A DNA stretch of 64,000 nucleotides from Tenacibaculum ovolyticum DSM 18103 (GCF_000430545.1 NZ_KE387165.1:186728-250727), one strand, 5' to 3'; shown: positions 42,125 through 51,725, numbered from the stretch's first letter. Made by a program: numbers and translations. The notes: a model not told the origin generated them from the letters alone.

Positions 42125-43012
42125 CTATTCAATTAATGCTGCTCCACTAGCAGTAACACTTCTATCAATTTTACGCATTAACCCTTGTAATACTTTACCA
42201 GGACCAACTTCAATAAACTCAGTACCACCATCAGCAATCATCGCTTGTATACATTGCGTCCATTTTACTGGTGCTGTTAATTGTACCATTAAATTTTCTT
42301 TAATCTCAGTAGGATTTGTAACAGCTTTTGCTACTACATTTTGATACACTGGGCAAGTTGGCTCATTAAATGTAGTTTCTTCAATTGCTTTTGCTAACTC
42401 TTCACGAGCAGGCTCCATCATTGGTGAATGAAATGCTCCACCAACAGGTAAAACTAAAGCTCTTCTTGCTCCTTTTTCAGTTAACACCTCGCAAGCCTTT
42501 TCTATCGCTTCAACTTCTCCTGAAATTACTAACTGACCAGGACAATTGTAATTTGCAGCAACTACAATCCCATCAATTTCAGCACAAGTGTCTTCAACTA
42601 TCTTATCATCTAAACCTAAAACAGCTGCCATTGTTGAAGGCTTAATTTCACATGCTTTTTGCATAGCCAACGCTCTTTTAGAAACCAAAGTTAATCCATC
42701 TTCAAAAGATAATACTCCGTTTGCAACCAAAGCTGATAATTCTCCTAATGAATGTCCCGCAACCATTTCTGGTTTAAAATCATCACCTAATACTTTTGCT
42801 AAAATTACTGAATGTAAAAATATTGCTGGCTGTGTTACCTTTGTTTGTTTTAACTCTTCAGGAGTACCTTCAAACATAACATCAGTAATACTAAAACCTA
42901 ATATATCGTTAGCTTTTTCAAAAAGTTCTTGAGCTAATGAAGATTTTTCATACAAATCTAATCCCATACCTGTAAACTGTGCTCCTTGACCTGGAAAAAT
43001 ATATGCTTTCAT
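42125..43012 (-). CDS. fabD: Malonyl-CoA:ACP transacylase FabD
   Basis: The 295-residue cytosolic enzyme loads malonyl groups onto acyl carrier protein for fatty-acid synthesis. The N-terminal FPGQGAQFTGMG, the nucleophile elbow Ser88 in GHSLGE and the catalytic His near 197 in GGAFHSPMM are intact, and EVGPGKVLQGLMRKI closes the fold. It is monocistronic and divergent from the queuosine-precursor transporter gene. Confidence 0.97.
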   Translation of the reverse strand: MKAYIFPGQGAQFTGMGLDLYEKSSLAQELFEKANDILGFSITDVMFEGTPEELKQTKVTQPAIFLHSVILAKVLGDDFKPEMVAGHSLGELSALVANGVLSFEDGLTLVSKRALAMQKACEIKPSTMAAVLGLDDKIVEDTCAEIDGIVVAANYNCPGQLVISGEVEAIEKACEVLTEKGARRALVLPVGGAFHSPMMEPAREELAKAIEETTFNEPTCPVYQNVVAKAVTNPTEIKENLMVQLTAPVKWTQCIQAMIADGGTEFIEVGPGKVLQGLMRKIDRSVTASGAALIE

Positions 43013-43168
43013 TTTGTTTCGTTGTTTGTTTATTATGCAGCAAAAATAATCATTTTTATTTGTAGCTATTTCTTTCTTTTCATTATAAATTATTTAGATG
43101 TTTTTTAGTATCGTTTTTATTAGTAGGAAACTATTTTATTAAGAGAAAAAAAATACTATTTTCGTTTC

Positions 43169-43864
43169 ATGACAGCACAACAAAATTCACAGGCACAACT
43201 TATTTATTTAATTTTAGCTGCTTTATTTATTGCCTCGTTGGTAACTTCTAATTTAATATTTCAAAAGTTCTTTTACTGGGAACCTTTCAACTTATATCGT
43301 TTTGAAATTTCAGTTGGAATTTTACCATATCCTATTACTTTTTTAATCACTGATATTTTATCTGAGGTTTATGGAAAAAAGAAAGCAAACCAAGTAGTTA
43401 TTGCGGGGATATTCGCATCTTTTTTTTCGATGTTAATTATTCTTATTGCTGATTATGTTCCTGCTCTAAACAGCTCACCTATAGACAATACTACTTTTTC
43501 TAAAGTATTTGGATTATCTCCTTTGGCCGTTTTAGCATCTATGTTAGCATATTTATTTGCACAATTTATTGATATTCGTATTTTCCATTTTTGGAAACAC
43601 TTAACTAAAGGGAAACACTTATGGCTACGTAATAATTTTTCTACTTTTTTCTCTCAATTTATAGATACTTTTACTGTCTTATTTTTATTGTGTTCTTTTA
43701 AAATACTCCCTTGGAATATTTTTACAGGCTTATTAATTAGTGGTTTTTTATTCAAAATAATAGTAGCTGCTTTTGATACTCCTATTCTATATCTTATTGT
43801 ATTTTTGTTTAGAAAAAAATTCAACTTAAAAATTGGTGAAGAAATACCAACTTTTAATTCTTAA
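43169..43864 (+). CDS. Queuosine precursor transporter (YhhQ/VUT family)
   Basis: The 231-residue inner-membrane protein has about six helices and the family motifs SLVTSNLIFQKFF, PITFLITDILSEVYG and QFIDIRIFHFWKH, ending with SQFIDTFTVLFLL. YhhQ-type transporters import preQ0 or preQ1 for tRNA queuosine. I looked for a preQ1 riboswitch upstream and saw none. The MscS-like gene follows after 8 bases, so the two may share a transcript. Confidence 0.92.
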   Translation: MTAQQNSQAQLIYLILAALFIASLVTSNLIFQKFFYWEPFNLYRFEISVGILPYPITFLITDILSEVYGKKKANQVVIAGIFASFFSMLIILIADYVPALNSSPIDNTTFSKVFGLSPLAVLASMLAYLFAQFIDIRIFHFWKHLTKGKHLWLRNNFSTFFSQFIDTFTVLFLLCSFKILPWNIFTGLLISGFLFKIIVAAFDTPILYLIVFLFRKKFNLKIGEEIPTFNS

Positions 43865-43872
43865 ATAAAATT

Positions 43873-45123
43873 ATGTCAAGTAAGTTTTTCTATCATATAT
43901 TCAAAAATCAATTTTCTACTTCAGAGCAAGTCGCAATTTATTTTAATTTAATTGTAAACTTATTTATCCTTGCAGTTTTAGGATACGTATTTTTTAAAAT
44001 ATTCCGTTATTTCGGAAGTCAGTTTGTAAAAAAAGTAGCTGCAAAAACCAAAACAAATTTTGATGACTTATTAATTAAAAACCGTGTGTTTTTAAATATT
44101 TCGCGAATTGTTATTTTTGTTATTCTTTATGGACTTTTATCTTCTCTTTTAACAGATTTCCCTGAACTTTTAAAACATGCTGAACGTGTAATTAATGTTG
44201 CAATTGTATATTCTATAATTTGGTTTATTAGAAGTATTTTATTAACAGTAAAAGATTCTTTAAGGAATCTAACTGCTTTTAAAGATAAACCTCTCGAAAG
44301 CTACGTTCAAACATTTATGATGGTATTATGGATCATCAGTTTTATAATATCTTTTTCTATTATTACAGGAAAACCTCTTATTCGATTTTTAACAGCTTTA
44401 GGTGCTTTTTCTGCCGTATTACTACTTATTTTTAAAGACACAATTTTGGGTTTTGTAGCTAGTATACAAATCTCTGTAAACGATACAGTACGTTTAAATG
44501 ATTGGATTACAATGGACAAATACAATGCTGACGGAAATGTAACTGCAATTAATTTAGCTTCAGTAATCGTAAAAAACTTTGACAATACAGTAACTAGTAT
44601 ACCTACATATTCATTAATTTCTGATTCTTTTAAAAATTGGAGAGCTATGGATAATTCTGGCGGTCGTAGAATAAAACGATCTATCTTAATTAAAATAAAT
44701 AGTATTGATTTTTTAACTGATAAAGATGTTAAACATTATAAGAAAATAGCATTACTAACCAACTATATTACGGATGCATATAACGATGTTACAAAATATA
44801 ATACAGCGCATAATATTGACAAATCTTTACTAATAAATGGTAGAAACCTAACCAATTTTGGTATGTTTAGAAAATATTTAGATGAATATTTAAAACAACA
44901 TCCAAAAATAAATCAAGAGTTACTTTTTATGTCTCGTCAACTACAACCAACTGCAAACGGAATTCCATTAGAAGTGTATGCTTTTTGCAAAAACAAATCT
45001 TGGGCTGTATACGAGAGAGACATGGCTGATATTTTTGACCATATTTTAGCTAGTATAAAATACTTTAACTTAGAGGTTTTCGAAAATCCATCGGGAACTG
45101 ATATTTTAACTATTAAAAAGTAA
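43873..45123 (+). CDS. Mechanosensitive ion channel (MscS family, YbdG-like)
   Basis: The 416-residue inner-membrane protein has N-terminal helices (about 20-45, 75-95 and 110-130), the pore helix region (FLTALGAFSAVLLLIFKDTILGFVASIQISVND, about 183-215) and a long cytosolic domain with VKNFDNTVTSIPTYSLISDSFKNW. The size and the conserved DNSGGRRIKRSI segment fit the YbdG/MscM branch, which responds to osmotic stress. It sits between yhhQ-like and permease genes with short gaps. Confidence 0.9.
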   Translation: MSSKFFYHIFKNQFSTSEQVAIYFNLIVNLFILAVLGYVFFKIFRYFGSQFVKKVAAKTKTNFDDLLIKNRVFLNISRIVIFVILYGLLSSLLTDFPELLKHAERVINVAIVYSIIWFIRSILLTVKDSLRNLTAFKDKPLESYVQTFMMVLWIISFIISFSIITGKPLIRFLTALGAFSAVLLLIFKDTILGFVASIQISVNDTVRLNDWITMDKYNADGNVTAINLASVIVKNFDNTVTSIPTYSLISDSFKNWRAMDNSGGRRIKRSILIKINSIDFLTDKDVKHYKKIALLTNYITDAYNDVTKYNTAHNIDKSLLINGRNLTNFGMFRKYLDEYLKQHPKINQELLFMSRQLQPTANGIPLEVYAFCKNKSWAVYERDMADIFDHILASIKYFNLEVFENPSGTDILTIKK

Positions 45124-45126
45124 GCT

Positions 45127-46209
45127 TTGGTAACTAAAAAACCTACTTCATTATGGCAATTAGCTATTCAGAAATTTAAGCGAAGTAAAACAGGAATGCT
45201 TAGTTTTTTGTTTATCGTTTTTTGTGGATTAATTGCTGTTTTTTGTTATACAATTGCCCCAGACAATAGCAATTCTGCCAATCAAATGCATTTAGAAATT
45301 CACTCTAAATCACCAGGCTTTTCTGTAATGATGCTAAGTATTCCTTCTCAATCTAAGAAAGAACAATCTTGGTTTTCTATCTTTATGAACGGAAAGCAAA
45401 ATTCACCTACAGAAATCCCTATAAAATCTTACAAACTAATTAACAATCAATTAGAAATTTTAAAGTATTCAGATGGTTTAGCTAAAAACTATCCTTTAGC
45501 ATTATTTAATGATCAACCAAAAAAACACATTCAACAAAAAACATTCTGGTTTGGAACCGATAAATATGGTCGTGATTTATTAAGTAGATTATTAATTGGT
45601 GCTAGAATTTCATTTTTTATCGGATTCATAGCAGTTTTCATCTCACTTTTAATAGGAATTCCTATTGGGGCTTTGGCAGGGTACTTTGGTGGTAAAATAG
45701 ATACTTTTATTATGTGGGTTATTAACATTACTTGGTCTATACCTACCTTATTATTAGTAATCGCAATAACTTTAGCATTAGGAAAAGGTTTTTGGCAAGT
45801 ATTTATAGCTGTTGGATTAACAATGTGGGTAGAAGTTGCTCGTGTAGTAAGAGGACAAGTAATTACTACAAAGCAACAACAATATGTTGAAGCTGCAAAA
45901 GCCTTAGGTTTTTCTGACTTTAGAATTATCTTTAAACATATACTCCCAAATATTTTAGCACCAATAATTGTAATATCTGCAGCAAATTTTGCCGCAGCAA
46001 TTTTAATTGAAAGTGGTTTAAGTTTTTTGGGTATTGGCGCTCAACCTCCCACTCCGTCATGGGGAGCTATGATTAAAAATCATTATAATTACATCATCTT
46101 AGGAAAGCCTTTTTTAGCATTAATTCCTGGGCTAGCAATTATGAGTTTAGTAATGGCATTTATGCTTATAGGAAATACACTTCGAGATTCCTTAGATGTA
46201 AAATCTTAA
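45127..46209 (+). CDS. Lone DppC/OppC-type ABC permease
   Basis: The 360-residue permease begins with a TTG codon 3 bases after the MscS stop. It has the OppC N-terminal domain, an unusual insertion of about 90 residues after TM1 and the conserved DPP transport core with the EAA loop EAAKALGFSDFRIIFKHILPN. Oligopeptide permeases normally occur with OppB, ATPases and a binding protein; none is encoded here, so partners must lie elsewhere. Confidence 0.9.
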   Translation: MVTKKPTSLWQLAIQKFKRSKTGMLSFLFIVFCGLIAVFCYTIAPDNSNSANQMHLEIHSKSPGFSVMMLSIPSQSKKEQSWFSIFMNGKQNSPTEIPIKSYKLINNQLEILKYSDGLAKNYPLALFNDQPKKHIQQKTFWFGTDKYGRDLLSRLLIGARISFFIGFIAVFISLLIGIPIGALAGYFGGKIDTFIMWVINITWSIPTLLLVIAITLALGKGFWQVFIAVGLTMWVEVARVVRGQVITTKQQQYVEAAKALGFSDFRIIFKHILPNILAPIIVISAANFAAAILIESGLSFLGIGAQPPTPSWGAMIKNHYNYIILGKPFLALIPGLAIMSLVMAFMLIGNTLRDSLDVKS

Positions 46210-46333
46210 AAAACAAACACCTACACTTATCAAAAGCACTAATAGTTTTTAGATATTTTTTTTAAGTTTCTTCATCTATTTTTTTCACTTTCGAGTAACC
46301 TTAGCAGAGGTTATAAAAACTTTTAAAAATAAG

Positions 46334-46362
46334 TTATTTTTATTAACTCTAAATAAAAATAA
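46334..46362 (+). promoter_or_regulatory. Candidate Fur-type operator
   Basis: TTATTTTTATT and AATAAAAATAA form a perfect 11-bp inverted repeat with a 7-base centre. It sits immediately upstream of the -7 element of a siderophore-type receptor gene. A/T-only palindromes can arise by chance, so the regulator is inferred from context. Confidence 0.5.
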
Positions 46363-46366
46363 TACA

Positions 46367-46374
46367 TATTTTTG
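46367..46374 (+). promoter_or_regulatory. Bacteroidetes -7 element before TonB receptor
   Basis: TATTTTTG matches TAnnTTTG, 17 bases before the start at 46392. Confidence 0.5.
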
Positions 46375-46391
46375 CGCCCAAAATAATCTAA

Positions 46392-48782
46392 ATGAAACTA
46401 TATAAAATTATATTTTTGGCACTTTTTACAGTATTCAGTGCTTATTCTCAAAATATCTTAACAGGAACAATTAAAGATACACATGGAGATGGAATTGTAG
46501 GTAGTTCTATCTTTATAAAAAAAGATAATAAAGGAACAACAACAGATCTTGATGGAAAATACGAACTTAAAAATTTAAAAAAAGACACCTATTTAATTAC
46601 TTTTCAATCTTTAGGCTATAAAACACAAGTTAAAGAAGTAAATATCACTACTAATATTACTACTTTAAACATAGTTTTAGAAGAAGATAAAAGCATTTTA
46701 GATGAAATTGTTGTTTCTGCAGGAAGAACTTCAGAAAAAATTTCAGAAATACCTGCTTCTATAACAATTGTAGGAACAAGAGAATTAGAAAAATTAGGAA
46801 CAACAACTACGAATATTAATGATATTTTAGAGTTTTCTGTTCCTGGATTGGCTTCTAGTACAGGAACCTATTCTAATTGGGGACAAACACTTCGTGGTAG
46901 ACAGTTATTGGTAATGGTAGACGGTATACCACAATCTACTCCTTTACGAAATGCTAAAGTGGGTTTAAAATCTTTAAATCCAAATGATATTTCTAGAGTT
47001 GAAGTTATAAAAGGAGCTACTGCTATTTATGGTAATGGTGGAGATGGTGGTATCGTAAACTATATTACTAAAAAACCAAATAAATATAAAAAAATAAGTG
47101 GTAGAACTAACTTATGGCAAACAGCAAATTTAAAAAGAGTTAAAGATGCTTTAGGCTGGGGAGTATACCAATCTTTTTCAGGTGTTGTTAATGATTTTTC
47201 ATACTATGCTTCTGGAAGTTTTGAACAAACTGGTAATAAATACGATGCAAATGGAGAAGTATTGCTACCAACATATGGCTTAGACAATACAAAAATATTT
47301 AGTGGTTTATTAAAATTAGGATATCAACTTAATGACAATCAAAAGTTAAGCTTAATGGCAAATCGTTATCAAACTCGCCAAAGCTCTCCTTTTGTTCCTA
47401 CATTAGGATCAATATCTGTAACAAATGAAGCAGGAGATTACGAAATTATACCAGGAACTGGTGTATTACCAACTGTAACAAACCCTTTATTAGGAAGTGC
47501 TACAGGAGTAACAACCACAAATGCACAATTAAAGCACGAATTATCTGATATTTTTAACGGTACAACAAGTTTAGATACTGATTTATTTTATCAGAAAAGT
47601 AAAAACATATTTTTCTATTCTGATAAATTTGTTGGTGGTGGGCAATCTGTAGTAAATTCTGAAAAAATGGGACTTAGACCTAATTTCCATACTGTTTTAA
47701 ACACTAATTCTCCAGTGAACATGTCTTTTACCTATGGTATTGACATTTTAAAAGATAAAACTAATCAAGGGTTATTAGATGGACGCTTATGGGTTCCTAA
47801 TTTAGATTTATTTAGCTACGCACCATACTTACAAGCTAAATTTAAATATAATGAAGATTGGGTTTTTAAAGCTGGCGTACGTTACGATGCTATGAACCTT
47901 AATATTGAGAACTTTACTACATTGCCTTACTCATCTAAGTCTGATAATAATTTCACAGCACCTGTTAATGTTATTGGTGGCGATTTAGATTTTAAAAACA
48001 CATCAATAAACTTAGGAATTAGATATATCAAAAATGATGAATTTATACCTTATGCAAGCTATTCTCAAGGATTTTCATTACCAGATTTAGGTAGAACATT
48101 AAGAACAGCAAAAGCTGATAATGTAAATCATTTAGATATTAACGCGATTAAAACAAACAATTACGAATTTGGATTTTTATCAAAATTTAAACATGTACGT
48201 TTCGAAGCTGTTGGTTTTTACAGTACTTCAAACTTCGGCTTAGGGCTTGTTTTTAACGATGATATTAATAGATTTGAACAATCTAAAAATCCACAAAAAA
48301 TATATGGAGCTGAAGTATCTACTGATTTCACTTTTTTAGATGATAAATTACAGTTTGGTGGTTCGTATTCTTTTGTTGAAGGATTAAAACATACTCCTGG
48401 AAACCCAAATGACTTAAGTTACATTGGTGGAGACGTTGTTTCTCCTCCTAAAACGACAGCTTATATTAATATTCAGCCAATAAAAAACTTAACATCATCA
48501 CTGCGTTTAATCTATACGGGTAATCGCAATCGATTTAACCCTAAAGAGAAAGCTGGAGTATATTCTTATAGCTATAGAGAAGTACCAGTAAAAGGATACA
48601 CAATGCTTAATTTTTCAAGTACATATGCTGTAAAACCTAATGTAAAATTATCAGTTGCAGTAAACAACTTATTAAATGAATTCTTTTTACCTGCAAGAGC
48701 TCAATGGGCAGCCCCATTAAGAAGTCAAACTACCGCAGGTGAAGGAATAAATGCTAAATTAGGAGTGGTTTATGAATTTTAA
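46392..48782 (+). CDS. TonB-dependent receptor, siderophore type
   Basis: The 796-residue outer-membrane receptor has a signal peptide ending at SAYSQ, a carboxypeptidase-regulatory domain (about 22-105), a plug (about 115-235; DEIVVSAGRTSEKISEIPAS and VEVIKGATAIYGNGGDGGIV) and a barrel ending in VVYEF. The closest style is that of FhuA/FecA-like ferri-siderophore receptors. The PepSY membrane protein gene follows 81 bases later, after a terminator, and a Fur-like palindrome precedes it, both supporting iron uptake. Confidence 0.92.
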   Translation: MKLYKIIFLALFTVFSAYSQNILTGTIKDTHGDGIVGSSIFIKKDNKGTTTDLDGKYELKNLKKDTYLITFQSLGYKTQVKEVNITTNITTLNIVLEEDKSILDEIVVSAGRTSEKISEIPASITIVGTRELEKLGTTTTNINDILEFSVPGLASSTGTYSNWGQTLRGRQLLVMVDGIPQSTPLRNAKVGLKSLNPNDISRVEVIKGATAIYGNGGDGGIVNYITKKPNKYKKISGRTNLWQTANLKRVKDALGWGVYQSFSGVVNDFSYYASGSFEQTGNKYDANGEVLLPTYGLDNTKIFSGLLKLGYQLNDNQKLSLMANRYQTRQSSPFVPTLGSISVTNEAGDYEIIPGTGVLPTVTNPLLGSATGVTTTNAQLKHELSDIFNGTTSLDTDLFYQKSKNIFFYSDKFVGGGQSVVNSEKMGLRPNFHTVLNTNSPVNMSFTYGIDILKDKTNQGLLDGRLWVPNLDLFSYAPYLQAKFKYNEDWVFKAGVRYDAMNLNIENFTTLPYSSKSDNNFTAPVNVIGGDLDFKNTSINLGIRYIKNDEFIPYASYSQGFSLPDLGRTLRTAKADNVNHLDINAIKTNNYEFGFLSKFKHVRFEAVGFYSTSNFGLGLVFNDDINRFEQSKNPQKIYGAEVSTDFTFLDDKLQFGGSYSFVEGLKHTPGNPNDLSYIGGDVVSPPKTTAYINIQPIKNLTSSLRLIYTGNRNRFNPKEKAGVYSYSYREVPVKGYTMLNFSSTYAVKPNVKLSVAVNNLLNEFFLPARAQWAAPLRSQTTAGEGINAKLGVVYEF

Positions 48783-48813
48783 AACCTATTCAAATAAATA
48801 ATAACTTTATCAC

Positions 48814-48846
48814 AAAAAAAGCGAATGACAATCATTCGCTTTTTTT
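48814..48846 (+). terminator. Intrinsic terminator after TonB receptor
   Basis: GCGAATGA and TCATTCGC pair with a 3-base loop, flanked by 7-base A and T runs. Confidence 0.9.
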
Positions 48847-48863
48847 AACGAGTAACGTAGCAA

Positions 48864-49928
48864 ATGAAACCTTATAAAATAATTAAAACACTTCATTTAT
48901 GGCTTGGTTTAACAGTTGGAGCCATTGTTTCTTTCTCAGGGATTACAGGCTCTTTATATGTTTGGCAACCTGAAATTTCTGCTTACTTAACAAATAAAGA
49001 ATTAGCCATACATAACTCTAGTAAAACCTCTTATGCAAAAAGTGTTCATACTGCTATAAAGTTAAAAGAAGTACATAGCGATTCTATTAAAAAACTTCAG
49101 CTCCCTTATCGAAAAAGCAATTACATTCTGTTAACCTTTTTAAATGGAACCACATATTATTACCATCCTAAAAATGGCGCTTATTTAGGATCTAATTTAA
49201 AAACAGCTTCTTTTTTTAAAACTCTTTTACAACTTCATCGAAACCTATGTATAAAACCTTACGGTAGCTATATAATGGGGTTTTCTTCTCTTTTATTTTG
49301 TTTTTCTATACTAATTTCAGGTTTTTTATTATGGCGTAGAAGCTACAAAAGAAGATGGAAAAAAGGCTTTACAATAACCTGGTCTTCTTCTAAGAAAAAA
49401 TTTAATTACAACTTACATAAAGTAGCTGGAATCTACTTTATAATTCCACTAATGATCATATCTTTTTCAGGAGCATATTTCACTTTTTATAAAGAGTATA
49501 GAACAATATTTTCAGTATTACCAGACTTTAAAATAGAAGATACTTCTTCATTAACAAAAATTAAGATAGGCACCTACTTTTCTATTGAAAAACAAACCGA
49601 AAAATCACTTCAAAAGTATAAACTCTGGTCAATTCATTTTCCTTCTAAAAAAGATGAAGGCTATAGGTTTAGATTCATAAATACTCTTGAAATTGAAAGT
49701 GGACTTAGAAAAACCGCAGATATTTTTACCGATAAGGATTTAATTACAACAAAGATAAACTCTTTTAATACCGATCCATTATCTTTAAGAACCACAGCAC
49801 AAATGTATCCAATTCACATTGGCGAATCATTTGGCTTTCTTCATCGTTTTTTAGTTTTTATTAGCGGGCTAATTCCATTAGCTCTCTATATAACGGGAAT
49901 ACGGTTTTACCTATTCAAAAAACGCTAA
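48864..49928 (+). CDS. PepSY-associated TM protein (siderophore-iron reductase type)
   Basis: The 354-residue inner-membrane protein has four helices (about 13-33, 135-157, 185-207 and 327-349) and two PepSY-like periplasmic regions. Conserved histidines in the helices are consistent with heme ligation (LHLWLG, LHRNLC, LHKVAG, LHRFL). Proteins of this family, including FoxB/PiuB types, reduce ferri-siderophores at the inner membrane. It directly follows the receptor, and read-through of the terminator would couple them. Confidence 0.9.
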   Translation: MKPYKIIKTLHLWLGLTVGAIVSFSGITGSLYVWQPEISAYLTNKELAIHNSSKTSYAKSVHTAIKLKEVHSDSIKKLQLPYRKSNYILLTFLNGTTYYYHPKNGAYLGSNLKTASFFKTLLQLHRNLCIKPYGSYIMGFSSLLFCFSILISGFLLWRRSYKRRWKKGFTITWSSSKKKFNYNLHKVAGIYFIIPLMIISFSGAYFTFYKEYRTIFSVLPDFKIEDTSSLTKIKIGTYFSIEKQTEKSLQKYKLWSIHFPSKKDEGYRFRFINTLEIESGLRKTADIFTDKDLITTKINSFNTDPLSLRTTAQMYPIHIGESFGFLHRFLVFISGLIPLALYITGIRFYLFKKR

Positions 49929-50016
49929 CAAATAACACAAATCATTTTTTTAAAACGCACTTAACTAGAATTAAAACATTATAAATTATAATGTATTTTA
50001 GCAAAAAAAATAACAA

Positions 50017-50460
50017 ATGAGTTTTAGTATACAGTTTAAAACACGATGGTCAGATTTTGATGCTAATATACATATGCGTCATACCGCTTATAACGACTAT
50101 GCAGCTGAAGTAAGATTACGTTTTTTTAAAGAACATAACATTACTATTCAAGACTTTACAAAAGAAAATACAGGCCCAATTCTATTTGAAGAAAACACCA
50201 AATTTTTACGTGAAATTCATATGGGAACAGATATTTCTATTAATTTAAAGGTGCTTGGGCTATCTAGTAAAGGTGAACGTTGGAAAATTCAACACGAAGT
50301 ATTTAATGAAGCAGGAAAATTATCGGCAGTAATAACTGTTTACGGAGCTTGGTTAGATTTAGTTAAAAGAAAACTATCTGTACCTCCTACTAAATTTCAA
50401 ACAATATTCAATCAAGTTGAAAAAACAGAAAACTTTAAAGAAATTTTACTTAAAAGTTAA
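50017..50460 (+). CDS. Acyl-CoA thioesterase, 4HBT hot-dog family
   Basis: The 147-residue protein has the catalytic-region motif TRWSDFDANIHMRHTAYNDY and the hot-dog fold pattern of 4-hydroxybenzoyl-CoA-type thioesterases. It hydrolyses a thioester of unknown acyl group in the cytosol. The stop codon overlaps the start of the next gene by one base (TAATG), so the nuclease gene is translationally coupled to it. Confidence 0.9.
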   Translation: MSFSIQFKTRWSDFDANIHMRHTAYNDYAAEVRLRFFKEHNITIQDFTKENTGPILFEENTKFLREIHMGTDISINLKVLGLSSKGERWKIQHEVFNEAGKLSAVITVYGAWLDLVKRKLSVPPTKFQTIFNQVEKTENFKEILLKS

Positions 50461-51260
50461 TGAGTACTTCAAAAAAAATAAAATTAGTTGTTGCCATCAT
50501 TGTTTTAGTTGTTAGTTATTGGTTAAATAAAAAGGAAACGCCTAGTAATTCAACTTCTGAAACACCTGTTGAAAACATAAAAGGGTTTAATTATTTACCT
50601 AGTACTACAACAGGTGTCGTTATAAAACATAACGGATACCAATTATCTTACAACGAGCAACACGAACAAGCTGAGTGGGTTGCTTACTCACTAAGTAAAA
50701 GTGATATTATTTACAACAACTTTAAACGACCATATTTTATTAACGATCCCAAAGTAAAAACAAAGTCTGCTAATTGGAGAAGTTATAAAAAGTCTGGTTA
50801 TGATAGAGGTCATTTATGCCCTGCTGGAGATAAGAGATATTCTAAAGAAGCACATGACGAAACTTTTTACACCTCCAACATTACACCTCAAAAGCATGAT
50901 TTTAATGCTGGTATTTGGAATAAATTAGAACAGAAAACTCGTTATTGGGCTAAGAAATATAATCAACTATATATAGTTACTGGTGGAATTTTAAATCCTA
51001 ATTTAAAAACAATAGGAAAAGACAAAGTAAGTGTACCTAATGAGTTTTATAAGATAATATTAGATTACACTAAACCAGAAATAAAAGCTATCGCTTTTTT
51101 GTTTCCTCATAAAGAAAGTAAAAAACCTTTATATGATTTTGTTGTTTCTATTGATGAGTTAGAACAAAAAACAGGAATTGATTTCTTCCCTAACTTACCA
51201 AATGCTATTGAAACTAAGTTAGAAGCTTCTAGTAGTTACAAAAACTGGAGTTTTAGATAA
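50460..51260 (+). CDS. DNA/RNA non-specific endonuclease (NUC1 family)
   Basis: The 266-residue protein has an N-terminal hydrophobic segment (about 5-23, likely an anchor or uncleaved signal). The beta-beta-alpha-metal nuclease domain has the general base His118 in YDRGHLCPAGD, and the metal-site Asn is in NAGIWNKLEQKTRYWAKKY. It is expected outside the cytosol, scavenging nucleic acid. No immunity gene is adjacent, in agreement with export. It overlaps the thioesterase gene by one base. Confidence 0.93.
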   Translation: MSTSKKIKLVVAIIVLVVSYWLNKKETPSNSTSETPVENIKGFNYLPSTTTGVVIKHNGYQLSYNEQHEQAEWVAYSLSKSDIIYNNFKRPYFINDPKVKTKSANWRSYKKSGYDRGHLCPAGDKRYSKEAHDETFYTSNITPQKHDFNAGIWNKLEQKTRYWAKKYNQLYIVTGGILNPNLKTIGKDKVSVPNEFYKIILDYTKPEIKAIAFLFPHKESKKPLYDFVVSIDELEQKTGIDFFPNLPNAIETKLEASSSYKNWSFR

Positions 51261-51403
51261 TATTTTACTACTAATACTTTCTTTATAGTGACAAATAACA
51301 CAATACAACTACAATAAGTAAGTACAAATTTGTATTCAAATTTACTGTATTATAAAACACAGGTCACTTTAATAAATATTTAACATTCTGCCTAAATTTT
51401 ATT

Positions 51404-51420
51404 TTGCAACTTAGTTGCAA
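51404..51420 (+). promoter_or_regulatory. 17-bp perfect palindrome over a start codon
   Basis: TTGCAACT, one T, and AGTTGCAA form a perfect palindrome whose last base is the A of the ATG at 51420. A near-consensus -7 element (TTATTTTG) overlaps its left end, so a bound repressor would block the start site. The protein is unknown. Confidence 0.6.
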
Positions 51421-51725
51421 TGAAATTAGCTTACTTAAAACAGCATATTACCTATACTTTTATCGCTATTTTTCTTTCTTTAAAAGTAGCTGGTTTACAT
51501 GTGCTTACTCATGACCACAATGATACTATTGAGCATTGTGAAGTTTGTGACATAATCTCAAACAATAGTTTTACGCCCATAATTAACGATATTACCCAAA
51601 GCTTTATAAGCAATAATTACATATGCTACCTTCAAGAAAAAGTAATAAATTATTATAATTTTACTTACATCACCTCCACAAATATTACAAACCTATTTTC
51701 AAGACCTCCCCCTTTTTTTAAGTAA
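51420..51725 (+). CDS. Small His/Cys exported protein (second copy)
   Basis: The 101-residue protein has one hydrophobic helix (about 12-28), then HVLTHDHNDTIEHCEVCDI, and a tail ending SRPPPFFK. The layout (helix, HxH, HCxVC followed by a hydrophobic beta segment, then a Pro-rich end) matches the small protein at 28732. In both places an outer-membrane barrel gene follows. I infer a metal-linked role in the envelope but recognise no described family. Confidence 0.75.
   Translation: MKLAYLKQHITYTFIAIFLSLKVAGLHVLTHDHNDTIEHCEVCDIISNNSFTPIINDITQSFISNNYICYLQEKVINYYNFTYITSTNITNLFSRPPPFFK

Noticed and set aside
43013..43168. Possible preQ1 riboswitch before the queuosine-precursor transporter
   Set aside because: I found no preQ1-I-like hairpin with the A-rich tail in this A/T-rich leader.
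50460..51260. NUC1 nuclease as a toxin of a contact-dependent or defence system
   Set aside because: No delivery domain, immunity gene or defence partner is adjacent, and the N-terminal export segment fits a simple secreted nuclease.
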